A stretch of 64,000 bases of DNA from Williamsia sp. CHRR-6 (GCF_018474015.1 NZ_JAHCSG010000004.1:434001-498000); one strand, 5' to 3'; shown: positions 1 through 8,862, counted from the first letter of the stretch. Notes: generated from the sequence alone by a model not told the origin. Made by a program: numbers and translations.

Positions 1-232
1 CGTCGACGATGCGGCGCAACTGTTGCAGATGCGAGGTGCGCAGTAGGTGGGAGATGTCGTCGATTGCGGTACGTGCGAGCGCGCGCAGGGTCTGTGCGGG
101 CAGGTGCAGCAATTCGAGGTCGCCGTGGCGCACCACCTCCGGCGCGGGCAGATCGAGTGCTCGGAACCGAGTGGTGGTGTCTGGGGCGACCGGCAGCAGG
201 GTGGAGTGATCGAACGATTCGGATATCACCAT
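1..232 (-). CDS. Class I fumarate hydratase-like Fe-S hydro-lyase, N-terminal part (cut by window edge)
   Basis: The minus strand reads openly from an ATG at 232 to the window edge, giving 77 codons. A strong GGAGGA ribosome site lies 4 bases before the ATG. The N-terminus (LLPVAPDTTTRFR, then a helix ending SHLQQLRRIVDD) matches the start of mycobacterial class I, oxygen-sensitive [4Fe-4S] fumarases, which read LLP-x-GPDTT-x-YR and later AHLKQLRSILDD. The family hydrates fumarate to malate, and some members are mesaconases or tartrate dehydratases. It diverges from the GntR gene and probably shares its control region. Next to a CoA transferase and a CitE-like lyase, a mesaconase role is possible. 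The catalytic cysteines lie outside the window, so the subfamily cannot be decided. Confidence 0.72.
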   Translation of the reverse strand, partial: MVISESFDHSTLLPVAPDTTTRFRALDLPAPEVVRHGDLELLHLPAQTLRALARTAIDDISHLLRTSHLQQLRRIVD

Positions 233-259
233 TTGTCCTCCAGGCTCACGGCTCGCGAT

Positions 260-286
260 AATGCATGGTGCGACGGGTCATGCATT
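260..286. promoter_or_regulatory. Inverted repeat in the fumarase/GntR divergent region, candidate GntR operator
   Basis: AATGCATG at 260–267 and CATGCATT at 279–286 form a perfect 8-base inverted repeat with an 11-base centre, between the divergent fumarase-like gene and the GntR gene. The string ATGCATGGTG recurs before the SDR gene at about 1094–1103. That makes it a candidate site for the local regulator. The assignment is inferred; no binding evidence exists here. Confidence 0.4.
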
Positions 287-337
287 CCCAGGTGTACCCG
301 CCGGCACGTGCCACCGTCCACAATCGAATGCGAGCCG

Positions 338-1015
338 ATGACCGATCAGGCCCTGACCAAGAGCGAGCTCATTGTCGACGAGTTGCGTCGACTGGTGCTC
401 TCGGGCGAGCTCGCGCGCGGTGAGCGCCTACGTCAAGATGATCTGGCCCAACGGTTTTCGGCCAGCATCACCCCGGTGCGCGAAGCCCTGCAGCAGCTGG
501 TGGCCGAGGGGCTGCTGGTGTCTGAGCCGCATCGCGGAGTGCGCGTCGCCGGCGTGGATCTGTCCCGGATCACCGGTGTCTACGTGGTGCGACGATTGAC
601 CGAGGCCTATGCAATGCGTCGAGTGGTCGACCGGATGTCACCGCGCGATCTGCGTGCGGCGCAGGCCATCCTGGAGCAGCTGTCGGGTGCCCAAGCAGCG
701 GGTGACGCGGCACTGGCGCGAGAGCTGAACCGGCGGTTTCATTTTCACTTCTACGATCGGTGCGGACTACCTGCGCTGCGCGACGAGATCGCCGGGATGT
801 GGCGCGCGTTCCCCTGGGACCTGATGCTCAGTAGCGGAAGTCGGATGAGTCAGTCGGCCATAGAGCACGCGATGATCGTCGACGCCGTGCGAGCCGGTGA
901 CGCAGATCGGGCGGCTGAAGTCACCGAGCAGCACATCATGCACGGCTACTTGTCGCTGGCTGAACAGATCGACGGCGTTGCTGGGCGCGACCCGTTCGAC
1001 ATCGCCGAGAACTGA
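338..1015 (+). CDS. GntR-family transcriptional regulator (FadR/FCD type)
   Basis: This 225-residue protein has an N-terminal winged helix (about residues 8–75) with the GntR signature: LVLSGELARGERLRQDDLA followed by SITPVREALQQL. A C-terminal all-helical FCD-like ligand domain follows, with histidines in RRFHFHFYDR and EQHIMHGYL that would fit metal or carboxylate binding. The ATG at 338 was chosen because homology begins within ten residues, and the longer upstream reading is not protein-like. The gene sits between the divergent fumarase-like gene and the catabolic cluster, so it is probably their local repressor responding to an acid intermediate. The effector is unknown. Confidence 0.88.
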   Translation: MTDQALTKSELIVDELRRLVLSGELARGERLRQDDLAQRFSASITPVREALQQLVAEGLLVSEPHRGVRVAGVDLSRITGVYVVRRLTEAYAMRRVVDRMSPRDLRAAQAILEQLSGAQAAGDAALARELNRRFHFHFYDRCGLPALRDEIAGMWRAFPWDLMLSSGSRMSQSAIEHAMIVDAVRAGDADRAAEVTEQHIMHGYLSLAEQIDGVAGRDPFDIAEN

Positions 1016-1054
1016 GCACCTAGTTGCAGGTCGCCGGCCATGCCCGGTGCAAAG

Positions 1055-1101
1055 AATGCATGATTATCATACTTGTGCATCACCACTGTTTTGATGCATG
1101 G
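1055..1101 (+). promoter_or_regulatory. Repeated ATGCAT motifs upstream of the SDR-led operon
   Basis: The 156-base gap between the GntR gene and the SDR holds AATGCATGAT at 1055–1064 and GATGCATGG at 1093–1101. Both carry the same core as the dyad at 260–286. The stretch between them is AT-richer than its surroundings (TGATTATCAT). I read this as the promoter/operator of the catabolic operon under the GntR protein. Confidence 0.35.
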
Positions 1102-1171
1102 TGGAAGGGAACATGTGACCCACGCCATCACATCGGTTCGGGTCCACCGCGTCCACCACCGAGGAGGCCCC

Positions 1172-1936
1172 GTGAACAGTCATGACCTGACCGGCAGAGT
1201 CGCAGTGGTCACCGGCGGCGCCAGCGGAATCGGGCGTGCCGCCGTCGAACAGCTCGCTCGAACCGGCGCATCGGTGGTGATCGCCGACCTCGACGAGGTG
1301 GCCGCCAAGGATGCAGCCCAGCAGGTGGTCGACCCCGACCTAGCGCTGGCGGTGCACTGCGACGTCGCCGACGCCGACTCGGTCCAAAGCGCGGTCGACA
1401 GTGCCGTGGACACCTTCGGCCGCCTCGACATCCTGGTGGCCAACGCCGGCATCACCCATCTGCCCACTCCGGCGCTCGACCTCGACGAAGAGCAGTTCGC
1501 CCGCGTCTTCGACGTCAACGTCAAGGGAGTGTGGCTGTGCGCGCGCGCCGCGGTGCCTGCCATGCGGGCCGGCGGTGCCGGCGGCTCGATCGTCATCACC
1601 GGCTCGGTGATGGGTGAACGCACCCGGCGTGGGTTCAGCGCGTACGCGCCCAGCAAGGCCGCCGCCAATCACCTTGCCCGAACCCTGGCCATCGAACTCG
1701 CCCCCGACATCCGGGTGAACGCGGTGGCACCGGTGGCCACCGACACCCCGATGCTGCCCAGTTTCCTGGGACCCGATGACCCGGCCGCCGCGCGCGAACG
1801 GTTCATCGCGGGTATCCCGTTGGGCCGCTTGGCCACTCCCGCCGACATCGCTGAGGGCATCGTGTTTCTGGCCTCGGATGCAGCGCGTTTCATCACCGGG
1901 TCGGTGTTGCCCGTCGATGGGGGGCGCGCCCTATGA
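1172..1936 (+). CDS. Short-chain dehydrogenase/reductase (SDR)
   Basis: This is a classical 254-residue SDR for NAD(P)-dependent alcohol/ketone conversion. The Rossmann motif TGGASGIG lies at 14–21, the NAG structural motif near 90, and the catalytic YxxxK as Tyr158–Lys162 (YAPSK), with a Ser in ITGSV before it. It ends in the usual substrate loop and FITGSVLPVDGG. The GTG at 1172 follows GAGGAGG by four bases; the longer upstream extension has no family similarity. Its stop overlaps the next ATG (ATGA), so it is translationally coupled to the CoA transferase. The substrate is presumably a hydroxy-acid or alcohol intermediate of the pathway and cannot be read from sequence. Confidence 0.9.
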   Translation: MNSHDLTGRVAVVTGGASGIGRAAVEQLARTGASVVIADLDEVAAKDAAQQVVDPDLALAVHCDVADADSVQSAVDSAVDTFGRLDILVANAGITHLPTPALDLDEEQFARVFDVNVKGVWLCARAAVPAMRAGGAGGSIVITGSVMGERTRRGFSAYAPSKAAANHLARTLAIELAPDIRVNAVAPVATDTPMLPSFLGPDDPAAARERFIAGIPLGRLATPADIAEGIVFLASDAARFITGSVLPVDGGRAL

Positions 1937-3102
1937 CTGCGTCACATGCCCTCCCGCTGGACGGTGTGCTGGTGGTGTCGTGCGAGCAGGCTGTGGCGGC
2001 GCCGATGGCCACCCGCCAGCTCGCCGATCTCGGAGCGCGGGTGATCAAAGTGGAACGTCCGGGCACCGGCGACTTCGCCCGCGCCTACGACGAGACCGTG
2101 TACGGCCAGTCCAGCCACTTCGTCTGGCTCAACAGGTCCAAGGAGAGCATCGCTCTTGACCTCAAAGACGACGATGACAAATCGGTTCTGCTGCAACTGC
2201 TCTCCCGAGCTGACGTCTTCGTCCAGAACTTCGCCCCCGGCGCGGTCGAGCGTCTCGGACTGGGTGCTGCCGCCCTTCAGAAGCGCAACCCGCGCTTGAT
2301 CACCTGCTCCATCTCCGGATACGGCACCACCGGTCCGTACCGGGACGCCAAGGCCTACGATCTGTTGATCCAAGCCGAAGCCGGTCTGGTGTCAGTGACT
2401 GGTAGCCCAGATCAGCCCGCCAAGTCCGGTATCCCCGCGGCCGACATCGGCGCGGGCATGTATGCCTTCTCCGGCATCCTCACAGCCCTCTATGACCGTG
2501 AGAAGACCGGTCGCGCAGCGGCGTTGGACATCAGCCTGTTCGACTCGCTGGTCGAGTGGATGGGGTATCCGATGTACTACGCCGAGTATGGGGGACACGC
2601 GCCGGCACGGGCCGGAACCAGCCACGCGGCCATCGCACCGTACGGTGCGTTCGCCGCCGGCGACGGTGCGGAGGTGGTGCTGTCGGTGCAGAACGAACGG
2701 GAGTGGGCGTCATTCTGCACCTTGGTGCTGCGGCAACCGCAGCTTGCCGACGACCCCCGGTTCGCGACCGGCAGCGCGCGGGTGGCCAACCGAAAGGCGT
2801 TGCAGGACGACATCGACGCTGTTCTCGCCACCCTGTCGGTCGGCGAACTCGAGGCGAGGCTGCGAGCAGGTAACATCGCGCACTCGCGGATGCGGTCGGT
2901 GACCGAGGTGATGGATCACCCGCAGCTGCGTGCGCGCGACCGACTGCGCAGCGTGCAGACGCCGCGGGGGACGATCAGCGCGGTGCTGCCTGCCATCACC
3001 TTCCCCGACCGGCCGCCGCGGATGGATCCGGTGCCCGCGGTGGGCGAGCACAACGAGCCCATCATCACCTGGCTACGCGACACCCAGGAGTCCTCGTCAT
3101 GA
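1933..3102 (+). CDS. CaiB/BaiF-type (class III) CoA transferase
   Basis: This full-length 389-residue family III CoA transferase moves CoA between carboxylic acids through a mixed anhydride on an aspartate. It shows the N-terminal ARVIKVERPGTGDFAR segment, WLNRSKESIALDLK, and the active-site block AYDLLIQAEAGLVSVTG, whose Asp is the expected catalytic residue. IPAADIGAGMYAFSGILTAL is the typical dimer/substrate segment. Start and stop overlap both neighbours by four bases (ATGA), so SDR, transferase and ALDH form one operon. With a CitE-like lyase two genes downstream, it may activate a dicarboxylic or hydroxy-acid for cleavage (compare succinyl-CoA:citramalate or mesaconate transferases). 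That substrate is inferred. Confidence 0.9.
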   Translation: MTASHALPLDGVLVVSCEQAVAAPMATRQLADLGARVIKVERPGTGDFARAYDETVYGQSSHFVWLNRSKESIALDLKDDDDKSVLLQLLSRADVFVQNFAPGAVERLGLGAAALQKRNPRLITCSISGYGTTGPYRDAKAYDLLIQAEAGLVSVTGSPDQPAKSGIPAADIGAGMYAFSGILTALYDREKTGRAAALDISLFDSLVEWMGYPMYYAEYGGHAPARAGTSHAAIAPYGAFAAGDGAEVVLSVQNEREWASFCTLVLRQPQLADDPRFATGSARVANRKALQDDIDAVLATLSVGELEARLRAGNIAHSRMRSVTEVMDHPQLRARDRLRSVQTPRGTISAVLPAITFPDRPPRMDPVPAVGEHNEPIITWLRDTQESSS

Positions 3103-4571
3103 CAACGATGCACGAGTTCCCCCCCACGGCAACGTCATCGAACGCCGCAGCGGTCACCCAGTCGTTCATTGCGGGTCAGTCGGTGGCTTCGACCGACACC
3201 TTCGACAACATCGACCCGGCCACCGGGCAGTCCCTGGGGCCGGTCGCCGCAGGCGGCGAAGCCGAAGTCGACCAGGCGGTGACCGCAGCGCGGGCCGCCA
3301 CCCGCGACTGGCGGCGTGTGGCCCCCGCCGCCCGCGCCGAGATCCTGTGTCGACTCGCCGACCTGATCGCCGCGGACGCCGAGCGACTGGCCGTACTGGA
3401 GAGCGAAGACACCGGAAAACCGTTGTCGCAGGCCCGAAACGATGCGCTGGTGGCCGCCCGCTACTTCCGCTTCTACGGCCACGCCATCGACAGCCACTAC
3501 GGACACACCATCCCGCTGGAACCCGACACCCACGCCTACACGCGACGCGAACCGTTCGGGGTGACCGGTCACGTCTTGGCCTGGAACTACCCGATGCAGT
3601 TGCTGTCGCGGGCGGTGGCCCCGGCCATCGCGGTGGGCAACTGCTCGGTGGTCAAACCGGCTGAGGAAACACCCCGGACCGCAGTGGAATTCGCTCGACT
3701 CGCGCAACAGGCCGGAGTCCCCGACGGGGTGTTCAACGTGGTCACCGGCGCCGGCCCCCAGGCGGGTTCGGCCTTGGTCGACCACCCCGGGGTCGACCAC
3801 CTGGGGTTCGTCGGATCGACCGAGGTCGGTTCCCTCATCGCCCACGCCGCCGCCGATCGGGTCGTGCCCACAGTCCTCGAGCTCGGTGGCAAGTCACCGC
3901 AGATCGTTTTCGCCGACGCCAACCTGTCCACCGCAGCAGCGACCGTGGCCCGGGCCATCCTGCAGAACGCAGGCCAGACCTGTTCGGCCGGTTCACGTCT
4001 GCTGGTGCAGCGCGACATCGCCGATGCCGTCGTCGCCGACGTGGTGCAGCGGCTGCAGGCCGTTCGGATGGGCCCCGGCCTCGACGACCCCGACCTCGGA
4101 CCGTTGGTGTCACGAACCCAGCAGCGGCGGGTGCAGTCGATGATCGATGCCGTCACCACCGGGGAGGTGGTCCTCGGCGGCACCGCGCCCACCGATCCGC
4201 AGCTGTCCGCGGGGGCCTACTTCGCGCCCACCGTCATCGTGGGCGTCGACCCAACTGCGCCCATCGCCCAGGAAGAGATCTTCGGTCCAGTCCTGACTAT
4301 CAACACCTTTGACGACGAAGACCACGCCATCGCGCTGGCTAACGGCACGCCATACGGCTTGCTGGCCGCAGTGTGGACCCGCGACCTCTCACGGGCGCAC
4401 CGGATGGCCGCTGAGCTGCGCGCAGGTCAGGTCTACGTCAACGCCTACGGAGCCGGCGGTGGGGTCGAGTTGCCGTTCGGTGGCTTCGGCAAGTCCGGCT
4501 ACGGCCGAGAGAAAGGGTATGAGGCACTCGACGCGTTCAGCGCGACCAAGACCGTGGTGGTGACGCTGTGA
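3099..4571 (+). CDS. NAD(P)-dependent aldehyde dehydrogenase
   Basis: This 490-residue ALDH superfamily enzyme oxidises aldehydes to acids. The catalytic general base is Glu261 in LELGGKSPQ and the nucleophile Cys295 in GQTCSAGS. The cofactor region GFVGSTEVG and the C-terminal EEIFGPVL and PFGGFGKSGYGREKG motifs are present, typical of the betaine-aldehyde/phenylacetaldehyde branch. The start overlaps the CoA transferase stop, and its own stop overlaps the CitE-like GTG (GTGA). It probably makes the acid that the CoA transferase then activates. The aldehyde is unknown. Confidence 0.92.
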   Translation: MTTMHEFPPTATSSNAAAVTQSFIAGQSVASTDTFDNIDPATGQSLGPVAAGGEAEVDQAVTAARAATRDWRRVAPAARAEILCRLADLIAADAERLAVLESEDTGKPLSQARNDALVAARYFRFYGHAIDSHYGHTIPLEPDTHAYTRREPFGVTGHVLAWNYPMQLLSRAVAPAIAVGNCSVVKPAEETPRTAVEFARLAQQAGVPDGVFNVVTGAGPQAGSALVDHPGVDHLGFVGSTEVGSLIAHAAADRVVPTVLELGGKSPQIVFADANLSTAAATVARAILQNAGQTCSAGSRLLVQRDIADAVVADVVQRLQAVRMGPGLDDPDLGPLVSRTQQRRVQSMIDAVTTGEVVLGGTAPTDPQLSAGAYFAPTVIVGVDPTAPIAQEEIFGPVLTINTFDDEDHAIALANGTPYGLLAAVWTRDLSRAHRMAAELRAGQVYVNAYGAGGGVELPFGGFGKSGYGREKGYEALDAFSATKTVVVTL

Positions 4572-5425
4572 ACGACACGGTGCGGCGAGCGGTGCTGGTC
4601 GTCCCGGCCGGCGACGAACGCAAGATGGCCAAGGCCGCAGGCTGCGGCGCGGACGAGGTGGTCTTCGACCTCGAGGACGCGGTCGCCACTGAACGGAAAA
4701 CGTCTGCCCGCGAGGCGTTGTCGAGGTTCGTGCGCACCTGGGACCAGCCCGCCGGCGGCCCTGCGCTGAGCGTGCGCATCAACCCGATCGGCACGCAATG
4801 GGGTGCCGCTGACCTCGACGTCGCCCTGGCTGCACCGGCCGTCTCGTCGGTGGTGGTGCCCAAAGTCGAATCCGCTGCTGACATCGAGCTGGTGGGCCGG
4901 CGAATCGACCGCAGTGGCCGGGCGGGTTGTGGGATTCAGGCGCTGATCGAATCAGCGGCTGGGCTGGCCGCGCTGCACCAGATTGCCCGGTGCAGTTCAC
5001 GCTTGCGCAGCCTCATCATCGGTTACGCCGACCTCGCCGCGTCCCTCGAGCGACCCCTCGACGCCCCTGGTGAGGTCTGGTCCGGCGTACAGGATCGCGT
5101 GTTGCTCGCCGCCCGCGTCGCCGGCATCGACGTGATCGACGGGCCAGTGCTGTCGGTGGCCGATGACGACGCGCTACGCGCTGCCGCCGTGCGCGCCCGT
5201 CAGATGGGCCTCGACGGCAAGTGGGTGATCCACCCCGCCCAGATCGCTACGGTGACTGCGGTTTTCACCCCCGCCGACGCCGAGGTGCGCCGAGCCCGCG
5301 CCATCGTCGACGCCCTCGACGCCGGGGTGCACGGGGGAGCTGGAGCGATCGCCCACGACGGCGTGATGATCGATGAAGCCGTGGCCCGTAGCGCTCGCCG
5401 CGTGCTTGCGCGCGCAGCCATCTGA
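4568..5425 (+). CDS. HpcH/HpaI–CitE family CoA-ester lyase
   Basis: This 285-residue TIM-barrel protein of the citrate lyase beta subunit-like family cleaves or condenses 3-hydroxyacyl-CoA esters (malyl-, methylmalyl-, citramalyl-CoA). Diagnostic pieces are GADEVVFDLEDAV near 30–42 (metal-binding acidic residue), SVRINPIGT, VPKVES, QALIESAAG, the GYADLAASL block and GLDGKWVIHPAQI. The start is a GTG overlapping the ALDH stop. Its presence beside a family III CoA transferase argues that the pathway ends by splitting a CoA thioester into acetyl-CoA plus a 2-oxoacid. Citramalyl-CoA is one candidate among several. Confidence 0.88.
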   Translation: MNDTVRRAVLVVPAGDERKMAKAAGCGADEVVFDLEDAVATERKTSAREALSRFVRTWDQPAGGPALSVRINPIGTQWGAADLDVALAAPAVSSVVVPKVESAADIELVGRRIDRSGRAGCGIQALIESAAGLAALHQIARCSSRLRSLIIGYADLAASLERPLDAPGEVWSGVQDRVLLAARVAGIDVIDGPVLSVADDDALRAAAVRARQMGLDGKWVIHPAQIATVTAVFTPADAEVRRARAIVDALDAGVHGGAGAIAHDGVMIDEAVARSARRVLARAAI

Positions 5426-5489
5426 CCGAGTTCGCGACCCGCCCGACGATCTGCCCCCGGACGATCCGCATTCAATCAAAGGAGACGCC

Positions 5490-6938
5490 ATGACCGCAGT
5501 GATCCCCACCGACAACCCCGTCGACTTCACCGGGCCCTACCGGTTGAGCATCAACGGTGAACTCCGCGAGGCCACAACGACATTCGATGTGCCCAACCCG
5601 GCCACCGGCGCGGTGATCGCGCAGGCGCCCGACGGTGGAGCCGACGAGCTCAACGCAGCGGTGGCGGCCGCGAAGGCAGCCGTCGCATCGTGGTCGGGGC
5701 TGTCGTGGGAGCAGCGCAGCGCCTACCTCACCCGCTACGCCGACGCCCTCGACAGCCACCGCGACGAGCTGGCCACGCTGCTGACCACCGAGCAGGGTAA
5801 ACCCCGCCACACCATGGCTGCCTCCGAGGTGGACGCCGCCATCTTCTGGGTGCGGGAGGTTGCGCAGCGCACGGTCCCCGTGGAGGTGATCGAGGACGAC
5901 GACGACCACCGCGTGGAGGTGCATCACGTGCCGCTCGGCGTCGTGGGTGCCATCACGCCGTGGAACTTCCCGGTGTTGTTGGGACTGTGGAAGGTGGCTC
6001 CGGCGCTGATCACCGGGAACACCATGGTGCTCAAGCCATCTCCGTACACACCGTTGTGCAGCTTACGCTTCGGTGAGATCGCCGCCCGCGTGCTGCCGCC
6101 CGGTGTGCTCAACGTCGTCTCCGGTGGCAACGAGATCGGCCAGTTGCTGTGCGAACATCCTGACGTCGCCAAGATCAGCTTCACCGGGTCCACCGCCACC
6201 GGCAAGAAGGTGATGGCCAGCGGGGCGGGCAACCTCAAGCGCATCACCCTGGAACTCGGGGGCAACGACGCTGCCATCGTATTGGCCGATGCCGACTGGA
6301 AGTCGTTGATCCCCAAGCTGTTCGACGCCGCTTTCGGCAACTCCGGGCAGTGGTGCATCGCCATCAAACGGCTGTACGTCCACAGCTCCATCCACTCGCA
6401 GTTCGTCGACGAGTTCGTGAAGTACTGCGCCACCAAGACCGTCGGCGACGGCATGGACCCCCAGACCGATCTAGGCCCCATCCAGAACACCATGCAGTAC
6501 GAGAAGCTGCGCAGCATGTTCGCCGACATCGAGGCCAACGGTTACCGCGTGCCGCTCGGCGGTCAGATCGACGTGGATCGGCCCGGCAACTTCGTGCCCA
6601 TCACCATCGTCGACAACCCGCCTGAGGACAGTCGCATCGTTCGCGAGGAGCCCTTTGGTCCGGTGCTGCCGATTCTGTCGTTCGACACCGAGGACGAAGT
6701 GGTGGCCCGGGCCAACGACACCGAGTTCGGGCTCGGTGGGTCGGTGTGGGGCGGTCGGGAGCAGGCGGCGCGCATCGCGGGCCGCCTGGAGACGGGCACG
6801 GTGTGGGTCAACGAGATCCACATCCACGGCATCGATGTGCCGTTCGGCGGACACAAATGCTCGGGACTCGGGGTGGAGAACGGCGCCGAGGGGCTGACTG
6901 GCTTCACCAACACCAAGACCCTGATGTTCCACAAGTGA
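5490..6938 (+). CDS. Aldehyde dehydrogenase, second copy
   Basis: This is a second ALDH of 482 residues, clearly diverged from the one at 3099. Glu255 lies in LELGGNDAA and the nucleophile Cys289 in GQWCIAIKR; EEPFGPVLPIL and VPFGGHKCSGLG are present. The ATG at 5490 follows AAAGGAG by five bases. The upstream reading into the CitE-like gene was rejected as a start. Two ALDHs in one cluster suggest either two aldehyde steps, as in diol oxidation, or different chain-length preference. Confidence 0.9.
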   Translation: MTAVIPTDNPVDFTGPYRLSINGELREATTTFDVPNPATGAVIAQAPDGGADELNAAVAAAKAAVASWSGLSWEQRSAYLTRYADALDSHRDELATLLTTEQGKPRHTMAASEVDAAIFWVREVAQRTVPVEVIEDDDDHRVEVHHVPLGVVGAITPWNFPVLLGLWKVAPALITGNTMVLKPSPYTPLCSLRFGEIAARVLPPGVLNVVSGGNEIGQLLCEHPDVAKISFTGSTATGKKVMASGAGNLKRITLELGGNDAAIVLADADWKSLIPKLFDAAFGNSGQWCIAIKRLYVHSSIHSQFVDEFVKYCATKTVGDGMDPQTDLGPIQNTMQYEKLRSMFADIEANGYRVPLGGQIDVDRPGNFVPITIVDNPPEDSRIVREEPFGPVLPILSFDTEDEVVARANDTEFGLGGSVWGGREQAARIAGRLETGTVWVNEIHIHGIDVPFGGHKCSGLGVENGAEGLTGFTNTKTLMFHK

Positions 6939-6982
6939 GCTGACGGTCCACAGATGAGCTCTCGACCGACGAGGAGAACGGC

Positions 6983-8086
6983 ATGAAGGTGACAGGTGCG
7001 GTGGTGGCCGGTAGCGGGGCCCCGTTCGAGTTGATGGATCTCGACCTCGCTGACCCGGGACCAGCCGAGGTCCGGGTACGGATGGTGGCCTGCGGGGTGT
7101 GCCACACCGATCAGGTGATCCGAGATCAGCTGGTCCCGATGCCGTTGCCGGCGGTGCTGGGCCACGAAGGCGCGGGGATGGTGGAGGCCGTCGGTCCGGG
7201 CGTGACGAACGTGGCCCCCGGTGATCGGGTCGTGTTGTCGTTCAACTCGTGTGGCACGTGCAGCGCATGCTCCTCCGGTGCGCCGGGGTACTGCGCAGAG
7301 TTCGGCGCCTACAATTTCGGCGGCGGCCGACCCGATGGCTCGACGTCGCTGACCTGTGGCGGTGAGCGGGTCTCGTCGCACTTCTTCGGACAGTCGTCCT
7401 TCGCCACCCACGCCACGGTGTCCATGCGGTCGGTGGTGCGGGTCGACGACGAGGACGTGCCGTTGGAGATCCTCGGGCCGCTGGGTTGCGGTATCCAGAC
7501 CGGAGCCGGCGCGGTGCTCAACTCCCTGGCCCCCGAGGCGGGTTCATCGATCGCCATCTTCGGCGCCGGCGCGGTGGGCGATGCTGCGCTGCTCGCGTCG
7601 CGGGTGGCCGGGTGCACCACGATCATTGCTGTGGATCGCATGGCCAAGCGCTTGGAATTCGCTCGGGAGTTGGGCGCCACCCACACCGTCGACGTCGCCG
7701 ACGGGGATCCGGTGGCCGCGATCATGGACATCACCGCCGGGGCGGGAGTGAACTACGCCCTGGAGACCACGGGTGTGCCGCCGGTGCTGCGACAGGCGGT
7801 GGACTCGTTGGCCATCCGTGGGGTGGCCGGGTTGCTGGGCCAAGCGCCCATCGGATCAGAGGTGGCGTTGGAGACCGGATCGTCGTTGCTGCGCGGGTGG
7901 TCGTTGAAGGCGATCATCGAGGGCGACTCGGTGCCACAGGTGTTCATCCCCAGGCTGATCCGGCTGTACCGCGCGGGCCTGTTCCCCTTCGACAAGCTGA
8001 TCCAGACATTCCCGTTCGCCGAGATCGGGGATGCTTTCGTGGCCTCCGAACATGGAGAAGTGGTCAAGCCGGTGTTGGTGATGTGA
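6983..8086 (+). CDS. Zinc-dependent alcohol dehydrogenase (aryl/allyl alcohol type)
   Basis: This 367-residue MDR-family dehydrogenase is preceded by GAGGAG. Catalytic zinc ligands are the Cys in ACGVCHTD and the His-Glu in LGHEGAGMVE. The structural zinc lobe has the four-cysteine pattern CGTCSAC…YC. The Rossmann motif is IFGAGAVGDAAL, with an Asp after the second strand (IIAVDRMAKR), so NAD is expected. Overall it resembles aryl-alcohol dehydrogenases such as XylB/AreB. It probably performs the first oxidation feeding the two ALDHs. Its 3' end overlaps the convergent DCC gene by 23 bases. Confidence 0.9.
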   Translation: MKVTGAVVAGSGAPFELMDLDLADPGPAEVRVRMVACGVCHTDQVIRDQLVPMPLPAVLGHEGAGMVEAVGPGVTNVAPGDRVVLSFNSCGTCSACSSGAPGYCAEFGAYNFGGGRPDGSTSLTCGGERVSSHFFGQSSFATHATVSMRSVVRVDDEDVPLEILGPLGCGIQTGAGAVLNSLAPEAGSSIAIFGAGAVGDAALLASRVAGCTTIIAVDRMAKRLEFARELGATHTVDVADGDPVAAIMDITAGAGVNYALETTGVPPVLRQAVDSLAIRGVAGLLGQAPIGSEVALETGSSLLRGWSLKAIIEGDSVPQVFIPRLIRLYRAGLFPFDKLIQTFPFAEIGDAFVASEHGEVVKPVLVM

Positions 8087-8498
8087 CCGAGCGCCCGCAC
8101 TCCTGCGGGGCGTGTTCGCAGTACGGGGTGACCCCGGGGAAGTACTGACGGTGGGTGGCCACCCAGGCGTACACCTTCTCCTGGGTCCACCCCACGCCGG
8201 GGATCATGTAGAGCCACAACGGCACCCGCACGCCGGTGGCGGTGGCGACGGCGAGGTTGGCTGCGCGCGCGGCCGAGGCGATCGCGCCGTCGTCACCGAT
8301 CCACCAGATGGAGGCCATCAGCTGCTGGTGCGTGATGCCCAGTCGGTGGGCCAGTCCGGGTTCCTGCAGCGGTGTCAACGTCAGGCGCCCGGTGCGGTTG
8401 ATGCGGCGCAGCACATTGACCGCGCGGGTACACATCCCGCAGTCCCCGTCGAAGTACAGCGTGCCTGCGGTGGTCGAGTATGCGCTGCGAGATCCCAT
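8064..8498 (-). CDS. DCC-family thiol-disulfide oxidoreductase-like protein (DUF393)
   Basis: This is a 144-residue protein with the family hallmark YFDGDCGMC near residues 14–22, a thioredoxin-like CxxC. Typical VLRRINRTGRLTLTPLQEPG and WLYMIPGVGWTQEKVYAWVATHR segments follow. The ATG at 8498 has GGAG just upstream; the longer frame to 8636 has no similarity. Function in the family is not established, though redox activity is presumed. The gene converges with the alcohol dehydrogenase and overlaps it tail to tail by 23 bases, so the two are not co-transcribed. Confidence 0.8.
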   Translation of the reverse strand: MGSRSAYSTTAGTLYFDGDCGMCTRAVNVLRRINRTGRLTLTPLQEPGLAHRLGITHQQLMASIWWIGDDGAIASAARAANLAVATATGVRVPLWLYMIPGVGWTQEKVYAWVATHRQYFPGVTPYCEHAPQECGRSVTSPTPA

Positions 8499-8784
8499 GT
8501 CTCCAGTATGCGCGGGCGGGTGCGCCGCGCTGCGTGGCTCTGGCCACAGTGCTGCGCCGGTGCGGGATCGGCGATTTCTGATCGAGAACATTCCACGAAA
8601 ACGCCGGTTTCCTCGAGCCGGGCAAACGGCCGCCAACTATACGGCGGTCAAGGACAATGTTGTGTCACAGAACCGTGAACAGTTGGTGTGTACGCGGCTC
8701 GTGGAAATCAGACGAAAAGGCGTAGTCACGCAATTTCACGTATCGACGGATCGTTGAATCTGGACAATATTCGCGAACAATGCA

Positions 8785-8798
8785 GTTCACGAGTGAAC
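8785..8798. promoter_or_regulatory. Palindrome in the leader of the secreted protease gene
   Basis: The 364-base gap 8499–8862 between the divergent DCC gene and the protease gene has no convincing gene. It is less GC-rich than its flanks and includes GTTCAC-GA-GTGAAC at 8785–8798, a perfect 6-base dyad about 65 bases before the protease ATG. A regulator site or leader structure is possible. GGGGAG near 8854 is the likely ribosome site. Confidence 0.35.
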
Positions 8799-8862
8799 TA
8801 TTCCTGCATCGGGCTGTTAGCGTCCGAACGTCATTCAGACACACCACAAGCGGGGAGTTTTC

